A stretch of 62,064 bases of DNA, from assembly GCA_002383485.1 (NCBI GenBank), contig DFYY01000002.1, positions 1 through 62,064 of the forward strand. Reading direction: 5' to 3'. The stretch is from Bacteroidales bacterium UBA4070 (GTDB lineage Bacteria; Bacteroidota; Bacteroidia; Bacteroidales; VadinHA17). The translations under genes and the position numbers were made by a program. This document shows, one piece after another, positions 8,270 through 16,256 of the stretch. The notes under the pieces were generated by a model that saw nothing but the letters and a program-made list of their open reading frames with translations, was not told the DNA's origin and did not search any database. Numbering within the stretch: the first letter of the stretch is position 1; every line of letters begins with the position of its first letter.

Positions 8270-9610
8270 ATGCATATGAAGAAAGTTCTTATTCTGGGTG
8301 CCGGACTGGTGTCAAAACCGATGGTTGAGTACCTGCTTGATGAAGGTTTCGAGGTAATAATTGCCACAAGGACGAAGGAAAAAGCAGATAAACTGCTTGG
8401 CGGACACAAAAACGGAAGGTCGCTTGCATGGGTGATGGAAGATATGGCAACCCTTTCCGACATGGTGAGGGACAGCGATCTTACAGTCAGTCTCCTTCCT
8501 TACAGGTTCCACGTTGACGTGGCTAAATTCTGCCTGAAGTTCAAAAAGCCACTGGTGACAACATCATACGTTTCGCCCGCCATGCAGGCTTTGCATGATG
8601 ATGCCGTAAAGGCAGGTGTGATCTTACTTAATGAGGCCGGGCTCGATCCCGGTATTGACCACATGTCGGCAATGCGCATCATTGACAATGTAAGGCTGAG
8701 AGGCGGCAAGATCGAGGAGTTCTATTCGCTCTGCGGTGCTCTTCCGGCCCCGGAGGATGCCAATAACCCGCTGGGATATAAGTTTTCCTGGAGTCCCAAG
8801 GGGGTGATTCTCGCCAGCCGTAACGGCGCCACATATCTGAAGCATGGTGAGATTGTCAATATAGAACCCATTAACCTGTTCAAGGCCCGCTTCACTCACC
8901 CCTTCCCCGGCGTTGGTGATCTGGAGGTTTATCCGAACCGTGATTCTGTAAGCTATGTGGACATATACGGACTGAAAGGCATCCGGACCATGTACCGCGG
9001 CACTTTCCGCTTCAAGGGATGGTGCGAGACCCTTGACCTGATGAAGGCTATCGGCTTGATTGATGATGGCGACAAGGATTATACGGGCATGACATTCAGG
9101 CAGTTCGTTGCTGAGAAAGCCGGTGTGCCGGGTAAGGATCTCAGGAAGGAACTTAAGGAAAAGCCGGGGCTAAATCCCTCCGACAGGGCGCTGGAATCAC
9201 TGGAGTGGCTGGGAATGTTCAGCGACACCGACATGGGGTACAAGGTTACATCGCCCTACGAGATCACATCTGACCTGATGATCAGGAAAATGTGGCTGAA
9301 TGATAACGAGCGTGATATGATCGTCATGCAGCATCTCTTCCTTGCGTCCTACCACGATGGCAAGAGCGAGGTAATCAGTTCCAGGATGCTGGATTTCGGC
9401 ACACCTGCTACGAACACCTCAATCGCACGTACTGTTGCTCTGCCTGCAGCGATGGCGGTGAAGATGATCCTGACAGGGAAGATCCTTCTGCATGGCGTTT
9501 ACAGGCCTATTCTTCCGGAAATCTACAATCCAATCCTGGATGAGCTTGAAGCCAATGGCATTAAGATGGAAGAGGAGTACGGTCTGCCGGTTGACAGGAT
9601 GATAAAATAG
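8270..9610 (+). CDS. Saccharopine dehydrogenase family protein
   Basis: A 446-residue protein with an N-terminal Rossmann motif VLILGAGLVSKPMVEYL, acidic/basic strand EVIIATRTKEKA, and the C-terminal saccharopine dehydrogenase domain (GLDPGIDHMSAMRIID, then FYSLCGALPAPEDANNP). This matches the lysine-forming/glutamate-forming saccharopine reductase family, as in fungal Lys9 and the AASS C-terminal half. It probably acts in lysine or polyamine metabolism through an NAD(P)-linked step. A second in-frame ATG at 8276 (MKKVLIL) is an equally good start. It stands alone, divergent from mutS. High GC, core-like. Confidence 0.88.
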   Translation: MHMKKVLILGAGLVSKPMVEYLLDEGFEVIIATRTKEKADKLLGGHKNGRSLAWVMEDMATLSDMVRDSDLTVSLLPYRFHVDVAKFCLKFKKPLVTTSYVSPAMQALHDDAVKAGVILLNEAGLDPGIDHMSAMRIIDNVRLRGGKIEEFYSLCGALPAPEDANNPLGYKFSWSPKGVILASRNGATYLKHGEIVNIEPINLFKARFTHPFPGVGDLEVYPNRDSVSYVDIYGLKGIRTMYRGTFRFKGWCETLDLMKAIGLIDDGDKDYTGMTFRQFVAEKAGVPGKDLRKELKEKPGLNPSDRALESLEWLGMFSDTDMGYKVTSPYEITSDLMIRKMWLNDNERDMIVMQHLFLASYHDGKSEVISSRMLDFGTPATNTSIARTVALPAAMAVKMILTGKILLHGVYRPILPEIYNPILDELEANGIKMEEEYGLPVDRMIK

Positions 9611-9687
9611 ATCCGCTCATATCAGGCTCTTTACCGGAGAATACCGGGACAGTGTAAAATAGCTGGATCAGTTCCCGGCCAGGAACC

Positions 9688-10449
9688 TCAGAATTTCAGA
9701 TAAAAATCTTTTGTAAGGGAGACATACTCATCAGAGTAGATATGTCTCCCTCCTTTTTCTATTATTATCTCCTCCTCTGTGCAAGGACCTTTCTCCCTTT
9801 TGAATGTCATCAGCACCCTGGCAGGTGGTGTGGAAGGTGTTGGCCTGACAAGGAGCCTCCGGGTACAGTGGAGGCCATTAACAGCAGCCTCTTCGGTAAA
9901 CTTCATGGCTTCATTCACCGGCAGAACAAGATGCAGGCTGCCTGCAGGCGCCAGCAGCCTGGCAGTTTCACCGGCAAGAACGGCATGACTCAGACTGACA
10001 GTGTGCCGGGCCCTTGCACGACTCACATCCGGGTTAGGCAGAGAATCGATAAAATATGGAGGATTTGTAATGATTGCCTCAAACAGCAGGTCCGGCGCCG
10101 GCCTGAAATCCTGTAGCGAAGTGTGGATCAGAGTCATCCTTTCATGCCAGTGACTTGCGGCAAAATTAATACCTGCCTGGATGAATGAGTTCCTGTCCGG
10201 CTCAATGGCAACAATCCGGGCGTCAGATCTCTGTGCTGCCATCAGTGCCAGCAGCCCCGTTCCGGTGCCAATATCAAGAATGGCGGACGCCGGCGTAATC
10301 TCTGCCCAGGCGCCGAGAAGCACGCTGTCAGTGGACGCCGGCGTAATCTCCGCCCAGGCGCCGAGAAGCACGCTGTCAGTGGTTACACCGAAAGCTGCCA
10401 GCTCCTGGCGTACTGTGAACTGTTTGAATCTGAAATAGCCGGATGACAC
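9688..10449 (-). CDS. trmN6: TrmN6-like tRNA1(Val) A37 N6-methyltransferase with internal duplication
   Basis: A 253-residue class I methyltransferase of the YfiC/TrmN6 group. It starts YFRFKQFTVRQ, then TTDSVLLGAWA, which precedes SAM motif I (ILDIGTGTGLLALMAAQ). The catalytic tetrapeptide is NPPY in AIITNPPYF, the hallmark of N6-adenine methylation. The family methylates A37 of tRNA1(Val). The 16-residue segment TDSVLLGAWAEITPAS occurs twice in a row because of a 48-bp tandem duplication, making the protein 16 residues longer than normal exactly before the SAM pocket. Whether it stays active is open. It lies 11 bases downstream of the antiporter gene, probably co-transcribed. Confidence 0.88.
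   Translation of the reverse strand: MSSGYFRFKQFTVRQELAAFGVTTDSVLLGAWAEITPASTDSVLLGAWAEITPASAILDIGTGTGLLALMAAQRSDARIVAIEPDRNSFIQAGINFAASHWHERMTLIHTSLQDFRPAPDLLFEAIITNPPYFIDSLPNPDVSRARARHTVSLSHAVLAGETARLLAPAGSLHLVLPVNEAMKFTEEAAVNGLHCTRRLLVRPTPSTPPARVLMTFKREKGPCTEEEIIIEKGGRHIYSDEYVSLTKDFYLKF
10286..10381. repeat. 48-bp tandem duplication inside trmN6
   Basis: Bases 10286-10333 and 10334-10381 are the same 48-base unit with a single T/C difference. The difference changes TCT to TCC on the plus strand and is silent in the protein (GCA/GCG-type Ala codon on the minus strand). The reading frame is kept. Near-identity points to a recent event or to an assembly duplication. Confidence 0.95.
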
Positions 10450-10460
10450 GGTGCCGGAGG

Positions 10461-12629
10461 TTACTTTTTTCTGAAGATCGAGGCAACAGTCTTGCCAATG
10501 AGATCAACCTTCTCAATTGCTTCAAGGAGCGAGGGACTTGTAATATCAAGCTGCTCCTCATCCCACGCAATCGACTGTGAGGGATATACCAGGAGAAAAT
10601 TCACATCCCTGAAATATTTGTCCAGATGCAGCGGAATCATCTCCATTGCCGGAAGGTAGGAGACGAAGTTTCTCCTGCTCAGGATAATTATAAGGTTATC
10701 ATCATTCTTCATAACCTCCCGGAGTACAGTTATCTTATTCCAGTCTGTCAGAAGATTAAACTCAGCATTAATAGGATGGTTAACGAGGATCTCTCCCAGG
10801 AGGGTTTTTGTCTTCTCTGCAGAGTAAAAGATGATCTTTGCTCCGGTGTTCTGTGCAATGTTCCAGATCTTTGAAAGCCAGAAAGAAAATCCCGGCTCAT
10901 CCTCTGCCCTGGGCGGGATGACAACAATATGTCGTCTTATGGTTGATATAGGCTGAACCGGCCGGTAGATATAGGTTGTGCAGTTGCATCTTGACAGCAG
11001 ACCGAGAGTCAGTTTGCCGAAGAAGGAATCTGACATGTTTTTCCTTTCATGCAGTCCAAGCATCAGATCGGTGATCCCATTCTCCTTGACAACGTTGGAT
11101 ATGCCCAAAACCAGGTTAACGTCATATCGCAGGATCGTCCTGACCCTGATATCAGTAGCTGAAGCTGCAATAACAGCCGCCTCAAGAAGCTTCCGTCCTG
11201 ATTTCTCCGCCTCCGGATCCGTGGACTCCGAAGTCAATATGTTAAGGGCAAAGAATCCGTCAATGTTTCTTTTCGACTTTATAATAGTACTCAGGCTGAT
11301 CAGTTCTTCAATGTTTTCAGGATTACTTACCGGCAAAAGTATCCGCTCCCTGTTTTCGTGGTTTTCATCAGGAGCCATATCTGAAAGTGCAATTCTCTGA
11401 GCTCCTCTCTGGGTAACAAATGATGAGACTGTACAGGTGACAAGTATCATTACTATAGTCCCGTTAAGAACACTGTCATTCAGCAGACGGATCGGCTCAC
11501 CGCCCGGTCCGTAACTGAGGATTATATTGTAACCGATAAGCACGGCAGCCAGGGTGGCTGCTGCCTGTGAGTTGGTAAGACCGAAGATAATTTTTCGCTC
11601 ATCCTTAGTATACCCGAAGCTCTTCTGGGCCAGCCAGGCCGGAATAAACTTACCGACCATGGCAACCACGGTCATCACAAGGGCAACCACAATCGTCTCC
11701 CGGTTGATAAAAGCACGAAAATCAATCAGCATGCCCACCCCGATAAGGAAGAAGGGAATGAAAATTGCATTCCCGACAAAATCAATGCGGTTCATCAGAG
11801 GCGATGTGCGGGGTATCAGCCTGTTAAGGGAAAGACCCGCAAGGAATGCACCTATGATGGCTTCGATGCCGGCAAATTTTGACATTACCCCCCCGAGAAA
11901 GACCAGCACCAGTACAAAAATGTATTGTGAGATGCTATCACTGTAGCGCTTAAGGAACCACCTTGCAACTATCGGAAACAGGAAAATTATAACTGCTGAG
12001 AACGCGAGGTACGAAACCACAAGTTTTATCCAGAAGGCTGTATTCAGCTCACCTCCGGTCAGGGCTACTATTACAGCCAGAACTGTCAGGGCCAGCACAT
12101 TGGTAATCAGCGTACTTCCGACTGCGATATTGACTGCCCTGTTCCTGAAAATCGCAAACTTGCTGACAATAGGGTAGGTAATCAAAGTGTGGGATGCAAA
12201 CATGCTCGCCAGCAATACCGATGTGACGGGTGAAAAATCAAGAAGGTACATCCCGGCAACAGTGCCAAGGACCATCGGGATCAGAAACCCGTAAAGTCCC
12301 AGTAATGTACTACGTCCGGCATTCCTTCTGAAATCGTTCATGTCAATCTCCAGCCCTGACAGGAACATGATGTAGATAAGCCCTGCTGTTCCCGATAGTA
12401 TAATGCTGCTGTCGCGGGTCATGAGGTTGAATCCGTGGGGCCCTATCAGCACTCCCGCAAGGATCATGCCCAGGAGGTGGGGTATCCTGATCCGGTCAGA
12501 CAGTATGGGAATGAGAAGGATGATCAGCAGGATAACCAGGAACTTAAGGACAGGATCTGTCAATGGAAGGGTTGTGTCGATGGCAAGCTGTAACATTTCT
12601 CCGGTCAGGTTTTCAGCAAATGTAATCAA
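10461..12629 (-). CDS. CPA2-type cation:proton antiporter with C-terminal Usp-like domain
   Basis: A 722-residue inner-membrane protein. Residues 25-410 contain about 12 hydrophobic segments with the Na+/H+ exchanger (PF00999) pattern: IPHLLGMILAGVLIGPHG, FLSGLEIDMNDFRR, and SHTLITYPIVSKF where KefB-type proteins have their ion site. About 300 soluble residues follow and carry two weak universal-stress-protein-like units (ERILLPVSNPENIEELISL, then RHIVVIPPRAEDEPGF). There is no TrkA-N (Rossmann) domain. It likely exchanges Na+ or K+ for H+ with a soluble regulatory tail. Upstream of trmN6 by 11 bases. Confidence 0.88.
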   Translation of the reverse strand: MITFAENLTGEMLQLAIDTTLPLTDPVLKFLVILLIILLIPILSDRIRIPHLLGMILAGVLIGPHGFNLMTRDSSIILSGTAGLIYIMFLSGLEIDMNDFRRNAGRSTLLGLYGFLIPMVLGTVAGMYLLDFSPVTSVLLASMFASHTLITYPIVSKFAIFRNRAVNIAVGSTLITNVLALTVLAVIVALTGGELNTAFWIKLVVSYLAFSAVIIFLFPIVARWFLKRYSDSISQYIFVLVLVFLGGVMSKFAGIEAIIGAFLAGLSLNRLIPRTSPLMNRIDFVGNAIFIPFFLIGVGMLIDFRAFINRETIVVALVMTVVAMVGKFIPAWLAQKSFGYTKDERKIIFGLTNSQAAATLAAVLIGYNIILSYGPGGEPIRLLNDSVLNGTIVMILVTCTVSSFVTQRGAQRIALSDMAPDENHENRERILLPVSNPENIEELISLSTIIKSKRNIDGFFALNILTSESTDPEAEKSGRKLLEAAVIAASATDIRVRTILRYDVNLVLGISNVVKENGITDLMLGLHERKNMSDSFFGKLTLGLLSRCNCTTYIYRPVQPISTIRRHIVVIPPRAEDEPGFSFWLSKIWNIAQNTGAKIIFYSAEKTKTLLGEILVNHPINAEFNLLTDWNKITVLREVMKNDDNLIIILSRRNFVSYLPAMEMIPLHLDKYFRDVNFLLVYPSQSIAWDEEQLDITSPSLLEAIEKVDLIGKTVASIFRKK

Positions 12630-12820
12630 GTATCACCTGTGAATGGATGCCTTTTGTCGGATTTTCGGGCTGTAGAATTTTCTGAAGATATTTATTGTAT
12701 ACCGCAACAACCGAACAGGGGTTCGTCAGGGTCAGCCTGCATATCCCAAAGACAGGTCATCAATTCTTTGGTTTCCAATGCTGTCAATAAACATTTTTAT
12801 CGAAGTATTGTTCTATCAAT

Positions 12821-13240
12821 GTGAAAAAGTTGCTCTCCAGACTGACTGTTTTACTGGTCTTGACAGCGATGTTGAACATCTCGGTTGCACACCACTATTA
12901 CAGAGGAGAGTTGGTTGCCACGAAGGTTTCTCTAAACGGAGCTCTGGCCGGTTGCGGCATTGAGGAAGAAAACTGCCCGTCTGATCACGACGGCGACCTG
13001 TTAGAATCCCATTGCTGTGATGACTTCTTAACGTCTTACAACGTTGACAATAGTTATACTCCGGGCACGAAAGCAGCCGCAGAATTGTCAGGAGCGAAAA
13101 CCACCGTTCCCGACCTGCTGTTTAAATCTCCGGTCAGTTTTTCAGCTATCAAACAGTTGATCTGGTCAGATATAAGTCCACATGCCCTGTTAATGACTTC
13201 CTCCGTGGGCCTCCCAAATATCAGGGTCCTGCGGATCTGA
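12821..13240 (+). CDS. HYC_CC_PP-like small secreted protein
   Basis: A 139-residue protein with a GTG start and a signal peptide (MKKLLSRLTVLLVLTAMLNISVA). The mature part has HHYYRGEL, then GCGIEEENC, a His/Asp-rich stretch, SHCCDDF, and a C-terminal GLPNIRVLRI. This order resembles the HYC_CC_PP family of Bacteroidota, which commonly sits in heavy-metal resistance loci. The function is not known; the Cys/His pattern suggests metal binding. The next gene encodes an HMA protein, followed by a broken CusA, so it was probably part of a copper/silver efflux operon. No good ribosome binding site precedes the GTG; this start follows the hydrophobic leader. Confidence 0.6.
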   Translation: MKKLLSRLTVLLVLTAMLNISVAHHYYRGELVATKVSLNGALAGCGIEEENCPSDHDGDLLESHCCDDFLTSYNVDNSYTPGTKAAAELSGAKTTVPDLLFKSPVSFSAIKQLIWSDISPHALLMTSSVGLPNIRVLRI

Positions 13241-13351
13241 TTTAATTACCCCCTCCCTTCATCTGTTACTGGAGAGCCTTCTGCTTTTCCTGCAACAGCC
13301 AATTCATTATATACCGACATGATCATTTAAACCATTTAAAACTTTAAAATC

Positions 13352-13726
13352 ATGAAAACAATAAGGGTTGTTTTGACTGCTGTAATTATGGCAGCATTCA
13401 ATGTCGCTGGTTCCGCGCAGTCTCATGACCACTCCAAAGCCTCAGATGCTCAGGATTCAATTAAAACTGAAAGCTTCAAGGTGTGGGGTGAATGCGGGAT
13501 GTGCAAGGCGCGCATAGAAAAAACAGTTATGGCCGAGGGAGCCACAGACGCCTCTTGGGACTCCAAAACCAAACTTCTGACGGTTAGATATAACCCTGCA
13601 AAGACCGGGAAGGAAGCGTTGTGCAAAAAGCTTGCTGCTGCCGGACATGATACGGAGAAATTCACTGCGCCTGACAATATCTACAACAGTCTTCCGGGCT
13701 GCTGCCATTATGAAAGGCAGAAGTAA
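13352..13726 (+). CDS. Secreted heavy-metal-associated (HMA) domain protein
   Basis: A 124-residue protein with a signal peptide (MKTIRVVLTAVIMAAFNVAGSAQ), a His-rich SHDHSK segment and an HMA fold: FKVWGECGMCKARIEKTV (about residues 43-60) with the metal-binding CxxC as CGMC, then ASWDSKTKLLTVRYNP. A C-terminal LPGCCHY adds a second Cys pair. It likely binds Cu+ or a similar ion in the periplasm and hands it to an efflux pump. Its stop overlaps the start of the CusA fragment by one base, which shows the original operon order. Confidence 0.85.
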   Translation: MKTIRVVLTAVIMAAFNVAGSAQSHDHSKASDAQDSIKTESFKVWGECGMCKARIEKTVMAEGATDASWDSKTKLLTVRYNPAKTGKEALCKKLAAAGHDTEKFTAPDNIYNSLPGCCHYERQK

Positions 13727-13938
13727 TGTTTAACAGACTGGTTAAATATTTTCCGGAAAACCGGCTAATTACCGTTATTATCCTTATTGCCTTCGTGGTG
13801 ACGGGGCTGGTGACAATGCCGTTTAACCTTAAGTCAGGCCTTTTGCCACGGGACCCCGTTCCGCTTGATGCTATTCCAGATATAGGGGAAAACCAGCAGA
13901 TAGCTGTAATAGATGCTGGCAAGAGCGTCCCACGGTAA
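13726..13938 (+). pseudogene. Truncated CusA/CzcA-type RND pump, N-terminal stub
   Basis: The first about 60 residues are the N-terminus of a CusA-like heavy-metal efflux RND protein: MFNRLVKYFPENRLITV, then a membrane segment, then LPRDPVPLDAIPDIGENQQI. Intact proteins of this family run to about 1000-1250 residues. After ENQQI the similarity stops, and the frame runs through 11 foreign codons to a stop. The break coincides with the end of a transposase fragment read on the other strand, so an insertion followed by deletion removed the pump. The stub cannot function. Confidence 0.8.
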
Positions 13939-14043
13939 GGAGCTGCCTGGCTTTACCCACCGATTCTCCTTATCCGGCTTCACCTGGAAAGGCGTTTTGA
14001 ACTCCTCGATACTCAATTCGCTTGTAGATTTATACCTGATCAT
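13834..14043 (-). pseudogene. N-terminal fragment of an IS1182/IS5-like transposase
   Basis: On the minus strand from 14043 the frame reads MIRYKSTSELSIEEFKTPF, then NRWVKPGSSLPWDALASIYY. This resembles the N-terminus of IS1182/ISNCY-type transposases, which typically start with a tyrosine/serine motif, FxxPF, and NRWVKL...PWDxLxxxY. Homology ends near 13905, at the junction with the CusA stub; the DDE domain is absent. The last 30 codons of the frame are antisense CusA. No inverted repeat was recognised upstream. Confidence 0.55.
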
Positions 14044-14218
14044 ATCTGCACGGTTTTCTGACTATAAGATACTGAAAACTTGCAGATAATCCTCTAAAAT
14101 ACTTCGTATGTAATTATCTTTCAGATGTTTATAACTTTTTCACCAAACCCTATATTGATCTTTGCGGGTTAATGCCGGAAAATATCCGCACCATGTTTGA
14201 TGGAAATTTATGATAGTG

Positions 14219-14353
14219 ATGAAACGCCACAAGACCGATGTACCATCAAAAATACAATTGCCGGATATTCCCAAATCAATTCTGAAAAAATATGAAGGGA
14301 AACTACTCAATGGCAACTTTTTAATCGAAACAAACAAACAGTATTGTTCCTGA
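14219..14353 (+). pseudogene. Possible tyrosine-recombinase (integrase) remnant
   Basis: A 44-codon frame contains KTDVPSKIQLPDIPKSILKK followed by a short acidic/basic tail. This resembles the segment of Bacteroidota phage-type integrases in which a K-T-x-x-P-V-x-I-P-L strand leads to a helix before the catalytic HxxR box. No HxxR or tyrosine motif follows. The surrounding 14044-14543 holds no other recognisable coding sequence. It is weak evidence alone, but it fits the cluster of mobile-element debris on both sides. Confidence 0.35.
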
Positions 14354-14543
14354 CTAAAAAGATTAAAATATCAATTCGAGAACTTTTTCATTCGTTACAT
14401 GTTTTTACATTTATCGTTTAAACATGTTATTACGAATAATTTAAAATTTCAGTAAATGAGAGAAAAGGGGTGGAAGAAAGTTTCCCGGGAAAGGAAGTAT
14501 GGGAAAATTTATTGGAAAGGAATAATTAATAATCACAAATGCT

Positions 14544-14834
14544 ATGGAATCAGAATTTTATCAGCTGTAAGCTGAAAAACCCAATGGCGAAATTATTGAA
14601 ATGAAAAATTTCAAAGGCAAAACGGTATTGATTGTCAATACGGCTACAAAGTGTGGGTTTGCCCCAACCAGACCACTACCGGTTGAAACAACCATGTATA
14701 TTACTACCTCAATCGAAAAAACTGAAGGTAAGAAAGTATATATCATGGGGAAAATGTTTGATGGGAATGGGGTGCTTTTTGCCGACTCAAAAGGAATTTT
14801 TGTGAAAGTACCCAATGAAAGGATTGGTTTATAA
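14544..14834 (+). pseudogene. Glutathione peroxidase fragment fused to PaaI-thioesterase tail
   Basis: Starting at ATG 14544 the frame reads MESEFYQL, a TAA stop at 14568, then AEKPNGEIIEMKNFKGKTVL and IVNTATKCGFAP. This is the start of a glutathione peroxidase; the family has the catalytic Cys or Sec in NTASxCGFT. After about residue 43 the frame continues in an unrelated piece (TTMYITTSIEKTEGKKVYI, then GKMFDGNGVLFADSKGIFVKV). That piece is the end of a hotdog-fold PaaI-type thioesterase. So it is a chimera of two gene ends with an in-frame stop, created by deletion. The part from ATG 14601 could still be translated (77 residues), but a function is unlikely. Confidence 0.7.
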
Positions 14835-14858
14835 ATTAACAAATAAAAACAGTAAATT

Positions 14859-15416
14859 ATGATTAAAATTGGAATTATCATTGGAAGTACCCGCCCTGGG
14901 CGTAGCGCCGAAGCCGTTGCAAAATGGGTATATGAATTGGCATCAAAAAGAAACGATGCTGAATACGAACTGGTAGATATCAAAGATTTTAATTTGCCCT
15001 TACTGGATGAACCCATTCCGGCATCCATGGGGCAATATATGCACTCACATACTAAAGCGTGGGCTGAAAAAATAAAATCGCTCGAAGCGTTTGTTTTTGT
15101 CACCGGCGAATATAACCATTCGTTACCGGCTGCTTTAAAAAACGCTTTGGACTATTTATATGCTGAGTGGAACAACAAAGCTGCCGGTTTTGTAAGTTAC
15201 GGTTCCGTAGGGGGCGCCCGGGCTGTTGAACAACTCAGGCTGATAATGGGAGAACTTCAGGTGGCTGATGTCCGCACACAGGTTTTACTTTCGCTGTTTA
15301 CCGATTTTGAAAACTTCAGCGTTTTTAAACCTGCTGCAATGCACGAAAACAATTTAAACGCGATGCTCGACCAACTAGTTAGCTGGGGAACTGCATTGAA
15401 AGCGATAAGAAAATAA
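14859..15416 (+). CDS. NADPH-dependent FMN reductase
   Basis: A 185-residue flavodoxin-like protein. IIIGSTRPGRSAEAVAKWV near the N-terminus binds the FMN phosphate, and FVFVTGEYNHSLPAALKNAL (about residues 82-101) is the family motif around the flavin ring. The family reduces FMN, quinones or azo compounds with NAD(P)H. It is the first intact gene of an AT-rich run of six genes on the plus strand; the next start follows after 10 bases. The cargo suggests defence against electrophiles or use of aromatic compounds (inference). Confidence 0.88.
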   Translation: MIKIGIIIGSTRPGRSAEAVAKWVYELASKRNDAEYELVDIKDFNLPLLDEPIPASMGQYMHSHTKAWAEKIKSLEAFVFVTGEYNHSLPAALKNALDYLYAEWNNKAAGFVSYGSVGGARAVEQLRLIMGELQVADVRTQVLLSLFTDFENFSVFKPAAMHENNLNAMLDQLVSWGTALKAIRK

Positions 15417-15426
15417 GCGACACAGA

Positions 15427-16236
15427 ATGGGAAAGTTACCCGTATATTTTATACCTCATGGTGGTGGTCCGTGGCATGTAATAAAAAATGCCATGGGCGA
15501 CCCTATCGGGTATGGTCGATTAAGGGAATACCTTGAAAATTTTGGTGAGCAATACAGTCAAAAGATAAAAGCGATTCTTGTTATTTCAGGGCATTGGGAA
15601 GAGGATTTGCCGACGCTGCAATTCGGTTCAAATCCACCTTTGCTGTATGATTATTATGGTTTCCCTGACTCCACATATCATTTAAAATGGCCAGCTCCCG
15701 GTAATCCCGAATTGGCTGAACGGACTGAAAATCTATTTAAAGCAAGCGGTTTTAAGACGAAAAGAGAATATAAAAGAGGCTTTGACCATGGAACGTTTGT
15801 GCCTTTGATGATTGCTTTTCCTAAACCTGAAATTCCTGTTGTTCAACTTTCGTTAGTAAAAACGCTTGACCCTGAAACGCATATAAATCTTGGCAAAGCG
15901 CTTGAACTTTTACGAAATGAAGGCGTGTTGATTATCGGTTCGGGAATGAGTTACCACAATATGCGTGGGTTTATGTCGGGAAGTTCTCCGGCAGCAGATA
16001 TTTCAACACAATTCGATGACTGGCTCACCCAGACAGTTGAGATAAATGATACTAAAAAACGAAATGAGATGCTCATTAACTGGGAGAATGCACCGAAAGC
16101 AAGAGAAAGCCATCCAAGAAGTGAACATCTGACTCCGTTGTTTGTAGTTGCCGGTGCTGCTGGCAGTGATAAGGGCTCCCGTGATTATTCGGGATTGCTC
16201 ATGGGAATTAAAGTTTCCGGATATAAGTTTGGCTGA
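15427..16236 (+). CDS. Class III extradiol ring-cleavage dioxygenase (DODA/YgiD-like)
   Basis: A 269-residue LigB-superfamily enzyme. VYFIPHGGGPWHV supplies the first metal-binding His (residue 11), LVISGHWEED the second, and FDHGTFVPL and GSGMSYHNMRGF further active-site histidines. The group includes bacterial YgiD and plant DOPA 4,5-dioxygenase, which cleave catechol rings with non-haem iron or zinc and O2. The length is normal. It sits between the FMN reductase and a DsbA-like protein. An O2-dependent enzyme would imply at least microaerobic life or a detoxification role. Confidence 0.88.
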   Translation: MGKLPVYFIPHGGGPWHVIKNAMGDPIGYGRLREYLENFGEQYSQKIKAILVISGHWEEDLPTLQFGSNPPLLYDYYGFPDSTYHLKWPAPGNPELAERTENLFKASGFKTKREYKRGFDHGTFVPLMIAFPKPEIPVVQLSLVKTLDPETHINLGKALELLRNEGVLIIGSGMSYHNMRGFMSGSSPAADISTQFDDWLTQTVEINDTKKRNEMLINWENAPKARESHPRSEHLTPLFVVAGAAGSDKGSRDYSGLLMGIKVSGYKFG

Positions 16237-16256
16237 TTGATAAAAATTAAAATAAA

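Noticed and set aside
10181..10438. Plus-strand frame across the trmN6 duplication
   Set aside because: It is open only because the 48-base duplication lacks stops in this frame; antisense to a conserved methyltransferase.
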